DNA of 64,000 nt from [Muricauda] lutisoli (nom. illeg.) (GTDB lineage Bacteria; Bacteroidota; Bacteroidia; Flavobacteriales; Flavobacteriaceae), in the NCBI RefSeq assembly GCF_017313105.1, contig NZ_JAFLND010000002.1, forward strand, positions 731,920 to 795,919, in the 5' to 3' direction. Position 1 is the first letter of the stretch; each line of letters opens with the position of its first letter. The notes beneath the pieces are model-generated. The model worked only from the letters and a program-made list of their open reading frames with translations, was not told the origin of the DNA and made no database searches. The position numbers and the translations under genes were made by a program. Shown piece after piece: positions 9,295 through 18,560 of this stretch.

Positions 9295-11490
9295 ATGGAC
9301 TACAGATTTCCTTTAGGGGCCAAGGGAGTTATCTTCTCCATTTTATTCTTGCTTTTAGGCATTTTCCCTACTCATGCCCAATCCAAGAAAGCCAAAGAAA
9401 ACATACGTTTTTCCTACGATCAAGGAAAAATATCCACAGTTATTTCCGAAATGGAAATGGAACACCGTTCCAAGCTACGTAAAATAGGCGAGTTGATAAA
9501 GTCCAAAGGACTTACGGTATCAGAGAAAAGCAACAACGGTACCCAAATAGCATTAAAAGATATAGGCACCGATGGCACCCCACTTTATTATACCACACTT
9601 AACGACCCTGCCTCCCAAACTTCGAGAGCACATACACTTTATGATAAAGGCCTATTGAATTTGGGCTTAACGGGATCCAATATGGAAGTGGGTGTCTGGG
9701 ATTCGGGGGTGGCACTAGCTTCCCATCAGGAGTTTGACACCCGCGCAAAAAATGCCGATAATGCGGATGAGATTAGCCTACACGCTACTTTGGTTACTGG
9801 AAATTTGATTTCGGCCGGGGTAGAGCCCAATGCCAAAGGTGTTGCATACGGCGCTCAGGCGTTGACCCACGATTGGAGCCGCGATAAAATTGAAGTGGCC
9901 GAAGCTGCCGCGAATGGAATGCTTTTAAGTAACCATTCCTATGGAATTTTGTCCGATAGGGTTCCGGATTGGTATTTTGGGGCATATATTAAGGTTAGCC
10001 AAGATTGGGATAGGATCATGTACAACGCCCCATACTATTTAATGGTAACCGCTGCGGGCAATGCTCAAAAATCCTATGATAACGAAGCTCCTAATTTCGG
10101 AAAAACTGCAGACGGTTTCGATTTGTTGCTTGGCTTTACCACAACAAAAAACGGACTGACCATTGCCGGTGCCAATACCGAAATTGATAGTAATGGTGAT
10201 TTGAAAAAGGCATCCGTTGCCGGTTACAGTAGTTTTGGGCCTGTTGATGATGGCCGCGTAAAGCCCGATTTGGCTGGCGATGGAGGTAACATACTTTCCA
10301 CAAGCTCCGCTACCAACAGTAGTTATCAGGTCTCCGCTGGAACTTCAATGGCTGCACCGGGCGTAACAGGTACACTTTTATTGTTGCAACAGTATTATGA
10401 AGAAATGTTCGGCAACTATATGAAAGCTGCAACATTAAAAGGACTTGCGCTTCATACTGCAGATGATGTTGATGCCAAAGGACCCGATTACAAAATGGGC
10501 TGGGGCATTATGAATGCCAAATCTGCAGCAGAGGTGCTTCAGAATAAAGACTATACCACCTTGGTGAACGAAGAAAGCCTATCAAACATCGAAACCTATA
10601 GCATCACGGTAAATGCAATTGAAGGTACTCCGTTGGTTGCTTCCATTTCTTGGACCGATCCAGAATCGGAAAATATCAACAGAGGGGAGCTTAACAGTAC
10701 TACCGCGGCTTTGGTGAACGATTTGGATATTAGGATAACCAAGGATGGGGAAACCTATTTCCCATGGAAGTTAAATCCCGCAAAAGCAAACGATGCCGCT
10801 ACCAAAGGAGACAACAAAGTAGATCCTTTTGAGCGGGTTGAGGTGGAAAACGCAAGTGGAGCATATACCATCACAATTTCGCATAAGGGTGTATTGAAAA
10901 ATGAATTCCAAGATTTCTCCTTGATCGTTACAGGTGCACAAATATCCGGCTGCTCCATTGAAACTCCTTCGGATGTATCTTTGGAAAACGCATCGATGGA
11001 GGGTACGACCATTTCTTGGAAAGAAGCGGAAGACACCTTGTTCGAAGTACAGTACAAAAGTATTGATTCGGACAACTGGGACAGTGAATTGATTTGGGAT
11101 AACAGTTTTGAACTTGCTGCCTTGGAAGAGGGCAAAGTATACGAAGCTCGTGTTCGTGCAATTTGTACCGAGAGTGCGGTATCTGAATTCTCCGATACCA
11201 TCGAATTTGAATTCAATGGGGCCGAAACTGCTTTGATAGAAAATACGACCATGTTTGTTCCACAGGAATTGAACATCTCCGTATATCCCAATCCGACCGT
11301 CGACTATTTGAATGTAAATGCGGACCTGTCCAAAGATGCCGAGTTCTCCATCGTAACTACATCGGGGAATATCATCAAAAAGGGCAAGACAGCGGGTTCC
11401 ATTAATGTATCGTCCCTTTCTTCAGGATTGTATGTATTGGTTGTTCAGGATTACGCGGGCATCAAAAGCACGAAGTTTTATAAAAACTAG
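9295..11490 (+). CDS. Secreted subtilisin-like S8 peptidase with T9SS sorting domain
   Basis: Exported serine protease of 731 residues. A signal peptide (cleavage after THAQ, about residue 29) precedes a peptidase S8 domain with Asp136 (VGVWDSGV), His163 (ISLHATLV), oxyanion Asn256 (TAAGN) and Ser351 (AGTSMAAPGV). A proprotein-type beta-sandwich follows, then a fibronectin-III-like module near residues 560-650. The C-terminus (from VYPNPTVDYLNV to FYKN) is a type A type-IX-secretion sorting domain, so the protein should be secreted or surface-anchored. It stands alone, with 154 bp upstream and a leftward gene downstream. Confidence 0.94.
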   Translation: MDYRFPLGAKGVIFSILFLLLGIFPTHAQSKKAKENIRFSYDQGKISTVISEMEMEHRSKLRKIGELIKSKGLTVSEKSNNGTQIALKDIGTDGTPLYYTTLNDPASQTSRAHTLYDKGLLNLGLTGSNMEVGVWDSGVALASHQEFDTRAKNADNADEISLHATLVTGNLISAGVEPNAKGVAYGAQALTHDWSRDKIEVAEAAANGMLLSNHSYGILSDRVPDWYFGAYIKVSQDWDRIMYNAPYYLMVTAAGNAQKSYDNEAPNFGKTADGFDLLLGFTTTKNGLTIAGANTEIDSNGDLKKASVAGYSSFGPVDDGRVKPDLAGDGGNILSTSSATNSSYQVSAGTSMAAPGVTGTLLLLQQYYEEMFGNYMKAATLKGLALHTADDVDAKGPDYKMGWGIMNAKSAAEVLQNKDYTTLVNEESLSNIETYSITVNAIEGTPLVASISWTDPESENINRGELNSTTAALVNDLDIRITKDGETYFPWKLNPAKANDAATKGDNKVDPFERVEVENASGAYTITISHKGVLKNEFQDFSLIVTGAQISGCSIETPSDVSLENASMEGTTISWKEAEDTLFEVQYKSIDSDNWDSELIWDNSFELAALEEGKVYEARVRAICTESAVSEFSDTIEFEFNGAETALIENTTMFVPQELNISVYPNPTVDYLNVNADLSKDAEFSIVTTSGNIIKKGKTAGSINVSSLSSGLYVLVVQDYAGIKSTKFYKN

Positions 11491-11512
11491 TTCCAATAAT
11501 CGATTGGTAATA

Positions 11513-11538
11513 GATTCTTCGCTGCGCTCAGAATGACA
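11513..11538. repeat. Short copy of a dispersed intergenic repeat
   Basis: The 26-bp stretch reading GATTCTTCGCTGCGCTCAG then AATGACA nearly matches the right end of the larger repeats at 49823-49957 and 51239-51377 (GATTCTTCACTTCGTTCAG then A(A/T)GACA). It lies between the convergent subtilisin and exonuclease genes. Confidence 0.6.
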
Positions 11539-11587
11539 ATTGTCCTGAACCCTTGACCATCGCCTTTTTACGTTTCACCAAAAGAAA

Positions 11588-12301
11588 TCAAACCTTTTTG
11601 ATTTCATCATCCGATAAAAGTTCCTCATTACGTAGTCGCAAGAATACCTGGGCTGTGGTCACCACATCCAATTCGCAATAGTTGATGATCCGGTCAATAT
11701 CATTTTCCTTGTAGAATACATCTTTTACCATACTACCATCCATATCTTCCTTGGGAGATGGAATCCCCAGTACATGGGCCAGCAGTTTTAAGGAGGTAAA
11801 GTGCTTGTAGTCGCCAAATTTCCAAAGTTCCATGGTGTCCAGATGAGGTACTTCCCATGGTTTTTTCCCGAACAAATCCAGTTTATAGGGTAGGTTGATG
11901 CCGTTTATGATCATTCTGCGGGCGATATAAGGGAAATCGAACTCCTTGCCGTTATGGGCACACAAAAGATGTTTTACACTGCTAAAATAGCCTGTGAGCA
12001 GCTGTTTGAACTCTTTTAGTATTGTAGTTTCTTCACCATAAAAGGAAGTGGTCCTAAAGGTTCTTAGATCACCTTGCATCTTAAAATAGCCTACGGAAAT
12101 GCAGACTATTTTGCCAAATTCGGCCCAAATGCCCGCACGTTCATAAAACTCCTCGGGTGTGAATTCATCTTTGCGCTGGTACTGTGTTTTTTGCTCCCAT
12201 AATTGCTGGGAGGTTTCATCCAAGTCGGCGAAATGTTGTTGTTGGGGTACGGTCTCGATATCCAAAAAGAGGATATGCTCCAGGTTAAGTTTATAAAGCA
12301 T
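11588..12301 (-). CDS. DEDD-type 3'-5' exonuclease (PolB-like)
   Basis: Predicted 3'-5' exonuclease of 237 residues with the RNase H/DnaQ-like fold. Exo I is FLDIETVP (about residues 12-19), Exo II is LLCAHNGKEFDFP (about 110-122) and Exo III is INYCELDVVTT near residue 210. No polymerase domain is attached, so it is a stand-alone nuclease of the kind annotated as a predicted PolB 3'-5' exonuclease. It lies 9 bp downstream of ogt on the same strand, which suggests a small DNA-repair transcript. Confidence 0.88.
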   Translation of the reverse strand: MLYKLNLEHILFLDIETVPQQQHFADLDETSQQLWEQKTQYQRKDEFTPEEFYERAGIWAEFGKIVCISVGYFKMQGDLRTFRTTSFYGEETTILKEFKQLLTGYFSSVKHLLCAHNGKEFDFPYIARRMIINGINLPYKLDLFGKKPWEVPHLDTMELWKFGDYKHFTSLKLLAHVLGIPSPKEDMDGSMVKDVFYKENDIDRIINYCELDVVTTAQVFLRLRNEELLSDDEIKKV

Positions 12302-12310
12302 GGTAGTAAA

Positions 12311-12781
12311 TTAAAAAAGAGTCGTCTGCTTTGCAGGGCTCTCGTGTTCCAATAACCATTTTTTTCTATGCAGTCCACCTGCATATCCTGTGAGGTCTCC
12401 GTTGGTTCCGATTACACGATGACAGGGAACCACAATCCAAAGTGGATTTTTGCCATTGGCCGAGGCTACTGCACGAATGGCCTTTACATCACCGAGTTGT
12501 TTGGAAAGTTCCAAATAAGAAACGGTTTTTCCAAAAGGTATTTTTAAAAGGGCATCCCAAACTTTCTTTTGAAAATCGGTGCCATTGGGATTCAATTTAA
12601 GGTCAAATACCGTTCGGTCTCCATCAAAATATTCCTGAAATTGACGAACAGCATCTTTTAAATCATCAGGAATAATACCGATTGGTTTTTTATTGTTCAG
12701 AACCGTAACGGAGCTCAGGCCATTTGCATCACCTTCTAACTTTGCGGTTCCGATAGGTGTTTGTATATAAGCAACTTCCAT
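12311..12781 (-). CDS. ogt: Methylated-DNA--protein-cysteine methyltransferase
   Basis: Suicidal alkyltransferase that removes O6-methylguanine damage by transferring the methyl group to its own cysteine. It has 156 residues, and the acceptor is Cys120 in the invariant VVPCHRVIG. The helix-turn-helix DNA-binding part (SYLELSKQLGDVKAIRAVA) precedes it. Its ATG overlaps the stop of the upstream CNNM gene by one base (TAATG), so translation is probably coupled. Confidence 0.95.
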   Translation of the reverse strand: MEVAYIQTPIGTAKLEGDANGLSSVTVLNNKKPIGIIPDDLKDAVRQFQEYFDGDRTVFDLKLNPNGTDFQKKVWDALLKIPFGKTVSYLELSKQLGDVKAIRAVASANGKNPLWIVVPCHRVIGTNGDLTGYAGGLHRKKWLLEHESPAKQTTLF

Positions 12782-13902
12782 TACTCTATTTCATCTTCAT
12801 CTTCAATAATTCCCAATCGCTTTGCTCTAGCGTGCCAGTTCTTTCTGGCCAGCTTTTGAAGGTCTTCCACATTGTCACTTTCGTCCATGATCTCGAAACC
12901 GAGCAAGGTTTCTATCACATCTTCCATAGTCACCAATCCGCTTACCGAACCGTACTCGTCCACCACTAAGGAAATATGTTCTCTTTTCTGAACAAACTTT
13001 TTGAAAAGCTCGTTAATGGACTTGCTGCGGTTGGTCACCAATAGTTCTCTTCTTATGGTAGACAAGGTTTGGTTGCCTTTTTTATTGATAATTGCTTCCA
13101 ACAGTTCGTCCTTTAAAAAGAAACCTGTAATGTTGTCCATGCGATCCTTGTACAGTGGTATTCTGGAGAAGCGCAAGGGTCTGTTTTTTTCAAAAAACTC
13201 TTTAATGGGCATGTCTTCCGAAGCAATCTTCATTACGGTTCTCGGGGTCATTACATCGCGGGCCAGGATTTCATCAAAATAAAGCAGGTTTTTGATCATC
13301 TTAGATTCCGATTCCTTGAATACTCCTTCTTCGTGGGCGATTTCCGTCATGGCACTAAAATCCTCACGACTCAATATGCTCCCATGTTCCCCTTTTGCAC
13401 CGACCAGCTTGGTAAAAAGTTGCAACAGCCATAAGAGTCCTGTCCATTTTAAAATGAATACCATAATGTTCAGCGCCTTGCTGGTAAAGTTGGCCAACTG
13501 CTTCCAAAAAGTAGCCCCAATGGTTTTTGGGATGATCTCCGAGGCCACCAAGATCAATATGGTCATTAACGTGGAAACAATCCCCACCATAAGATCTTCA
13601 GTAAAGGTGAAACCAAAAATGGTTCGCTCGGTGCTTCCATACATTTCGGCATAAGCAACTTTTGCCTGTACCCCCACCAAAATGGCACCGACCGTATGCG
13701 CGATGGTATTGAGGGTCAGGATAGCGATCAGCGGTTTGTCAACGTCCTTTTTAAGGGTTTCCAATGTGGCTGCGTAATCTTTTCCCTCTTGCTTTTTTAC
13801 ATTGATGAAGGTAGGTGTGATGCTCAATAGCACCGCCTCCAGAATGGAGCACAAAAAGGAGAAAAAGATGGAAATAAGGGCATAAAATATTAGTAGTCCC
13901 AT
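12781..13902 (-). CDS. CNNM/CorC-type transmembrane transporter (hemolysin family)
   Basis: Membrane protein of 373 residues. An N-terminal CNNM (DUF21) domain has about four hydrophobic segments within residues 1-170, followed by a CBS pair (from DVMTPRTVMKIASED to SGLVTMEDVIETLLG). The family carries out Mg2+/Co2+ efflux or Na+-coupled Mg2+ transport. The C-terminal CorC_HlyC domain is short or absent: the protein ends soon after the CBS domains with RLGIIEDEDEIE. It heads a run into ogt with a one-base overlap. Confidence 0.92.
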   Translation of the reverse strand: MGLLIFYALISIFFSFLCSILEAVLLSITPTFINVKKQEGKDYAATLETLKKDVDKPLIAILTLNTIAHTVGAILVGVQAKVAYAEMYGSTERTIFGFTFTEDLMVGIVSTLMTILILVASEIIPKTIGATFWKQLANFTSKALNIMVFILKWTGLLWLLQLFTKLVGAKGEHGSILSREDFSAMTEIAHEEGVFKESESKMIKNLLYFDEILARDVMTPRTVMKIASEDMPIKEFFEKNRPLRFSRIPLYKDRMDNITGFFLKDELLEAIINKKGNQTLSTIRRELLVTNRSKSINELFKKFVQKREHISLVVDEYGSVSGLVTMEDVIETLLGFEIMDESDNVEDLQKLARKNWHARAKRLGIIEDEDEIE

Positions 13903-13942
13903 AGGATGGCAGAATCTTTAGTACCAAGATAGGGAATAGGAA

Positions 13943-15250
13943 TTAATTTTGAATGTTTAATCCTTCTGCTTTATAAAAAACATCCTGTAAGGCCGTTCGG
14001 ATGTTCAAATCATACAGTTGACGATGCTCTCTGGACGGATATACCCTGTTGGATAGGAAAATAAAAGTGAGCTTGTTTTCAGGGTCGGCCCAAACAAAGG
14101 TTCCCGTGAAACCGGAATGCCCAAAACTTTTTGGCGATGCCAGAGGGGAAGGGTAGGCTTCTTCCAATGGAAGTTCTGCATTATCCAATATGGGTTTGTC
14201 AAAGCCCAATCCTCGGCGGTTTTCGTTTTCGGGATATTGTACTTCGGTAAATTCTTTTACAGTCTTTATTGAAATGAGCTGTTTCCCATCTACGTCGCCA
14301 TAATTTTGATAAAAGAGCATCAATTTGGCCAAATCATCTGCAGTGCCGAACAAACCTGCATTGCCCGAAACACCTCCCTTAAGTGATGCATTTTCGTCGT
14401 GTACCCAACCTTTTACCAGTGTTTTTCTAAAAAGTGTATCCACTTCGGTGGGAACAATGGCATTTACATAATTGTTTTCTTCAGGCAGATATCCCAACGT
14501 ATGACAGCCAAGGGGTCGATAGAAATTGTCATCCAAATAGGTCTGATAGTTGGTTCCGGTCAGTTGTTCGATCAAACTTGGAAAAATTAAAAAAGTGAGT
14601 CCCGAATACACATATTTTTTTTCATCCGAAACTTTGGACCGGTTGATGATTCGGTTCATTTTTCGTTCAAATCGATTGTTGATGTAAAGCCCATCATATA
14701 TCTGCCCTTGGTATCTTTTGTCGGATGAACGATGTACAAACCTCTTTTTGATTTTCCCATTTTTCCGGAGCACTTTCTGCAGAAACACAATGTAGGGTAC
14801 CAATCCCGCCTGATGTGCCAAAATTTCCCGAAGCGTCAGGTCTTTTTTGTCCTTTCGGTGTCTCCAAGGTTCCCAATAGGTACTAAAAGGTTTATCCAGA
14901 TCGAGCTTTCCCTCGTCCACTAACTTCATCAGGGCGGGCAGCGGCCCGGAAATTTTGGTGACCGAGGCCAGGTCGTACAAATCGTTCAATGCGACGGGTT
15001 GGATGCTATCGTAAGTGTGAAAGCCATATGCTTTGTGGAAAATAACGGTATCGTTCTTGGCGACCAAGAGCTGTGCTCCTGGGAACGCCAGACTATCAAT
15101 GCCCATCTCCATGATAGAATCCACTTTCTGGTTGATGTAAGTTCCATCAAAACCTAATTTGGAAGGATAGGCGTGGATAAGTTCCCGTTGGGAAAATCCA
15201 AAGGAAATCACCAAAGTGATAAAGAGCAATGAAACCGCTGGTTTTTTCAT
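13943..15250 (-). CDS. Secreted serine hydrolase (beta-lactamase/PBP-like)
   Basis: Exported 435-residue protein of the class C beta-lactamase/esterase superfamily. The signal peptide spans about residues 1-20 (ends FGFSQ). The catalytic SxxK is Ser96-Val-Thr-Lys99 in DLASVTKI. A YSG motif occurs in KYVYSGLTFL, and HSG in KSFGHSGFTG stands where the KTG box is expected. It may be an esterase, D-aminopeptidase or peptidoglycan hydrolase, and the sequence does not decide which. It follows hemB by 14 bp on the same strand and may be the tail of the heme transcript. Confidence 0.88.
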   Translation of the reverse strand: MKKPAVSLLFITLVISFGFSQRELIHAYPSKLGFDGTYINQKVDSIMEMGIDSLAFPGAQLLVAKNDTVIFHKAYGFHTYDSIQPVALNDLYDLASVTKISGPLPALMKLVDEGKLDLDKPFSTYWEPWRHRKDKKDLTLREILAHQAGLVPYIVFLQKVLRKNGKIKKRFVHRSSDKRYQGQIYDGLYINNRFERKMNRIINRSKVSDEKKYVYSGLTFLIFPSLIEQLTGTNYQTYLDDNFYRPLGCHTLGYLPEENNYVNAIVPTEVDTLFRKTLVKGWVHDENASLKGGVSGNAGLFGTADDLAKLMLFYQNYGDVDGKQLISIKTVKEFTEVQYPENENRRGLGFDKPILDNAELPLEEAYPSPLASPKSFGHSGFTGTFVWADPENKLTFIFLSNRVYPSREHRQLYDLNIRTALQDVFYKAEGLNIQN

Positions 15251-15264
15251 TTTTGGTTGAGGGT

Positions 15265-16254
15265 TTATCCCAAAGTACGGATAAAATCCTTCGCAAAATA
15301 ACTGGCAATAATGTTGGCCCCTGCTCTTTTAATGGCAGTCAATTGTTCGAGCATCACTGCATCGTGGTCCAACCAACCTTTTTCGGCAGCTGCTTTTACC
15401 ATGGCATACTCTCCAGAAACTTGATATACGGCAACAGGCACTTCGACCTCATTTTTTATTTCCCGAACAATGTCTAAATAGCACAATCCAGGTTTTACCA
15501 TCACGATATCTGCCCCTTCGTCAATGTCCATTTGAGTTTCTTTAATGGCTTCATACCGATTGGCATAATCCATTTGATAGGTTTTTTTATCCTTGGGCAC
15601 ATCAGCAATATCAACAGGAGCGGAATCCAACGCATCTCGGAAGGGTCCGTAAAAGGCACTGGCATATTTGGCAGAATAGGCCATAATTCCCGTGTTGATG
15701 AAACCTTCTTCTTCCAATGCCTCTCGAATGATCAGGATCCTACCGTCCATCATATCACTGGGCGCCACAAAATCTGCCCCGGCCTTGGCATGGGATATGC
15801 TCATTTCGGCAAGGACTTCAGCAGTCTCATCATTTAGTATTTCCCCTTCAGCCACAATACCGTCGTGTCCATAAGCGGAAAACGGATCAAGGGCTACGTC
15901 CGTCATCACCAGCATTTGCGGACAGGCGTTTTTTACTGTTTTTATGGCACGTTGCATCAATCCGTTGGGATTTAGCGCTTCGGTTCCCTTGTTGTCCTTC
16001 AGTTTGTCATCGACCTTTACAAAAAGGAGAACGGAGCACAATCCCATTTTCCATAGTTCCTTCACTTCTTTTTCAAGATTGTCCAAACTCAACCTAAAAT
16101 AGTTGGGCATGGATGGTATTTCTTCTTTGATTCCCTTTCCTTCGGTCACGAACAAGGGCACCAAAAAGTCATCTGGGGTCAACGTGGTTTCACGAACCAA
16201 CCTTCTGATGGATTCGGATGCGCGAAGCCTTCTGTTTCTAATGAGTGGGTACAT
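15265..16254 (-). CDS. hemB: Porphobilinogen synthase (ALA dehydratase)
   Basis: Condenses two 5-aminolevulinate molecules to porphobilinogen. It has 329 residues. The two Schiff-base lysines are in MAYSAKYASAFYGPFRDA and MVKPGLCYLD. The metal region reads DVALDPFSAYGHDG, so the three zinc cysteines of the Zn-type enzyme are replaced and this should be the Mg2+-dependent form. It lies 57 bp downstream of the PhzF gene in the leftward hem cluster. Confidence 0.97.
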   Translation of the reverse strand: MYPLIRNRRLRASESIRRLVRETTLTPDDFLVPLFVTEGKGIKEEIPSMPNYFRLSLDNLEKEVKELWKMGLCSVLLFVKVDDKLKDNKGTEALNPNGLMQRAIKTVKNACPQMLVMTDVALDPFSAYGHDGIVAEGEILNDETAEVLAEMSISHAKAGADFVAPSDMMDGRILIIREALEEEGFINTGIMAYSAKYASAFYGPFRDALDSAPVDIADVPKDKKTYQMDYANRYEAIKETQMDIDEGADIVMVKPGLCYLDIVREIKNEVEVPVAVYQVSGEYAMVKAAAEKGWLDHDAVMLEQLTAIKRAGANIIASYFAKDFIRTLG

Positions 16255-16311
16255 ATTTTAAGTTTTAAGCTGTAAGTCTTAAGCTTCAAGCTATTGGGTT
16301 TAATGTTGTTC

Positions 16312-17106
16312 TCAAATATCAATTTCTCCTGTTAGGTAAGGTACGGCCTTGCCAGAAATTTTAACACGTTCGCCCAAATATTCGCAGACCAAATCGCCTT
16401 CTCGTTTGGAGAGCTGTTTGGCTGTCATTTTGGCTTTATCCAACACCTCTGACCAATAGGGGGTCAAGGAAGTGTGGGCCGAACCTGTTACTGGGTCTTC
16501 TGGAACACCACAGGCCGGAGCAAAAAAACGTGAAACAAAATCCACATCGTCTCCTGGTGCTGTAACAATAACCCCCCGAACATCCAATTGCGCCAACAGA
16601 TGATGGTTGGGTTCAATGTTTTCAATCTCTTTCTGGGATCCATATACCATCATGTAGTCGGTTTTGCCTTTCAGGGTTTTTATCGGGGATTGCCCCACGG
16701 CCGTATCCAATGCATCAATATTTTGGATGGCGACTAAGTTATCCGCTGGAAAATCCAACGTTAACCAGCCATTGTCAGCCTTGTTTACCGTTAAATCACC
16801 ACTTCTGTTTGAATAAAACTGAATGGTATCTTTTTCGAGCTCATAAAAATGAAATAGTACAAAGGCTGTTGCCAAGGTGGCGTGTCCACAAAGGTCGACT
16901 TCCACTTCGGGGGTAAACCATCGTATTTCATAAAGGCCATCTTTATTAACGGCAAAAGCGGTTTCCGCCAAGTTGTTCTCTTGTGCAATTTTTTGCATCA
17001 ATTCTGGACTTAACCATGAATCCAAAATACATACCGCTGCAGGATTTCCGCCAAAAGGCTGGCTAGTAAATGCATCTATTTGATAAATTTTCTGTCTCAT
17101 AGGCAT
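16312..17106 (-). CDS. PhzF family isomerase/epimerase
   Basis: PhzF-like protein of 264 residues with the two-domain diaminopimelate-epimerase fold. The N-terminus (IDAFTSQPFGGNPAAVC) carries the family signature, and the active-site glutamate is expected in NNLAETAF. A second signature is DLCGHATLATAFVL, and the C-terminal half has DPVTGSAHTSL. The reaction of this member is unknown, and no phenazine genes are nearby. It sits between hemF and hemB (22 and 57 bp gaps), which puts it on the heme transcript, but a heme role is not established. Confidence 0.9.
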   Translation of the reverse strand: MPMRQKIYQIDAFTSQPFGGNPAAVCILDSWLSPELMQKIAQENNLAETAFAVNKDGLYEIRWFTPEVEVDLCGHATLATAFVLFHFYELEKDTIQFYSNRSGDLTVNKADNGWLTLDFPADNLVAIQNIDALDTAVGQSPIKTLKGKTDYMMVYGSQKEIENIEPNHHLLAQLDVRGVIVTAPGDDVDFVSRFFAPACGVPEDPVTGSAHTSLTPYWSEVLDKAKMTAKQLSKREGDLVCEYLGERVKISGKAVPYLTGEIDI

Positions 17107-17128
17107 GGTTTAAGATCAAAACTACGGA

Positions 17129-18031
17129 TTAAACCCAATTTTTTGGGCTTTGCAATACTTGTATCAATTTATCTTCTTCGCTTCCTTTTTCCGGATGATG
17201 GTCATAGCGCCATTGGACATGAGGGGGAAGACTCATCAAAATACTTTCGATACGGCCATTGGTTTTCAAGCCAAAAAGGGTACCCTTATCGTGAACCAAA
17301 TTGAATTCCACGTAGCGGCCTCGTCGAATTTCTTGCCAATCCCGTTGTTCTTGGGAATAGAGTAGGTCTTTTCTTTTTTCAACAATTGGGGCATAGGCAT
17401 CCAAGAAACTATTCCCCACCTCGGTCACAAAATTGTACCAATCCTCCATACTGGTTTCTTCTGTTGCCTTGCAATAATCGAAGAACAGTCCACCTACGCC
17501 ACGAGCTTCATTTCGGTGTGCATTCCAAAAATATTCGTCACATTTCTTTTTATAAGCAGTATAAAATGCCGGGTTGTGAGCATCACAGGCTTTTTTGCAA
17601 ACAGCGTGAAAATGGATGGCATCTTCCTCGAATAAATAATAGGGGGTAAGGTCTTGTCCGCCACCAAACCATTGATCTACAATATTGCCATCCTTGTCGT
17701 ACATTTCAAAATAGCGCCAATTGGCATGAACGGTTGGAACCATTGGACTTTTTGGATGAATGACCAAGCTTAGGCCACAGGCAAAGAAGTCGACATCTTC
17801 CACACCAAAATAGTTCTGCATACTTTTCGGCAATGGCCCATGCACTTTGGAAATGTTGACTCCACCTTTTTCAAACACGGAACCATTTTCAATGACCCTG
17901 GTCCTGCCTCCCCCGCCTTCTTCGCGTTCCCAAAAATCTTGTTGGAACTTGGCAGTCCCATCCAATTCTTCCAATTTGGAGGTAATGGTGTCCTGTAGTT
18001 GTTGAATGTATTGGTAGAATTTATCTTTCAT
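17129..18031 (-). CDS. hemF: Oxygen-dependent coproporphyrinogen III oxidase
   Basis: Converts coproporphyrinogen III to protoporphyrinogen IX using O2. It has 300 residues, standard length. Recognisable blocks are GGGGRTRVIENGSVFEKGGV, HPKSPMVPTVHANWRYFEMY, WFGGGQDLTPYY and GRYVEFNLVHDKGTLFGL. An oxygen-dependent enzyme points to an aerobic pathway. Its start overlaps the end of the upstream GNAT gene by 11 bp. Confidence 0.97.
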   Translation of the reverse strand: MKDKFYQYIQQLQDTITSKLEELDGTAKFQQDFWEREEGGGGRTRVIENGSVFEKGGVNISKVHGPLPKSMQNYFGVEDVDFFACGLSLVIHPKSPMVPTVHANWRYFEMYDKDGNIVDQWFGGGQDLTPYYLFEEDAIHFHAVCKKACDAHNPAFYTAYKKKCDEYFWNAHRNEARGVGGLFFDYCKATEETSMEDWYNFVTEVGNSFLDAYAPIVEKRKDLLYSQEQRDWQEIRRGRYVEFNLVHDKGTLFGLKTNGRIESILMSLPPHVQWRYDHHPEKGSEEDKLIQVLQSPKNWV

Positions 18032-18548
18032 AATCTAATTCATAAATTTCCATGTCCAGAGAATCTTCATTTGGAGGTTGATATGCTTTCGATACTGTTT
18101 GTGCCCAATGAAAACCGGTTTTTTCGGCAACTTTGATACTGGCTATATTACTTTTATGGGCAAAAATTTTTAACTTTTTAAGCTTTAGTTTTTCAAAGGC
18201 CAGTTCGGAAATATTTTTCACACTTTGAGAAACAATTCCCTTTCCTTGATGATGTTTGTCCAAACAATAGGCCAACTCTCCTGCTCCAGTGTCCCAGTGA
18301 ATATCTTTGAGAATAACAAGCCCAATAACTCTATTGTCTTTATGCCTTATGGCATAGGTAAACTCTAACCTTCGTTCTATTTCCTTAGCTTTTTTGGCAA
18401 TATATAAGCGAGAGCTTTCAACTGATTTATTCTGAGATAGGGTTTTCGTAAAAAAACGATTAAAAATGTCAGCGTTGGAAGTCATCATGCAGCAGAGATC
18501 TTCTGCGTCGGTTTCTTTAAGATAATTTATTTTGACTAATTCTGACAT
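18021..18548 (-). CDS. GNAT family N-acetyltransferase
   Basis: A 175-residue acetyltransferase of the RimJ/RimL type. Features are AYCLDKHHQGKGIVSQSV (acetyl-CoA-binding R/QxxGxG/A-like loop) and a following IASIKVAEKTGFHWAQ segment. The substrate is unknown. It overlaps hemF by 11 bp and lies 12 bp downstream of the DUF6973 gene. By eye the GNAT and DUF6973 genes are more AT-rich than the hem genes around them, which could mean later insertion into the operon. Confidence 0.88.
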   Translation of the reverse strand: MSELVKINYLKETDAEDLCCMMTSNADIFNRFFTKTLSQNKSVESSRLYIAKKAKEIERRLEFTYAIRHKDNRVIGLVILKDIHWDTGAGELAYCLDKHHQGKGIVSQSVKNISELAFEKLKLKKLKIFAHKSNIASIKVAEKTGFHWAQTVSKAYQPPNEDSLDMEIYELDYER

Positions 18549-18560
18549 TTTCCGTTTAAT

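Noticed and set aside
10755..11291. 178-codon antisense frame inside the subtilisin gene
   Set aside because: It has no signal or motif and is fully antisense to a gene with intact catalytic residues and sorting domain.
16255..16311. Run of TTAAGCT-like words before hemB
   Set aside because: Short low-complexity stretch; no symmetry or conserved neighbour to support an operator.
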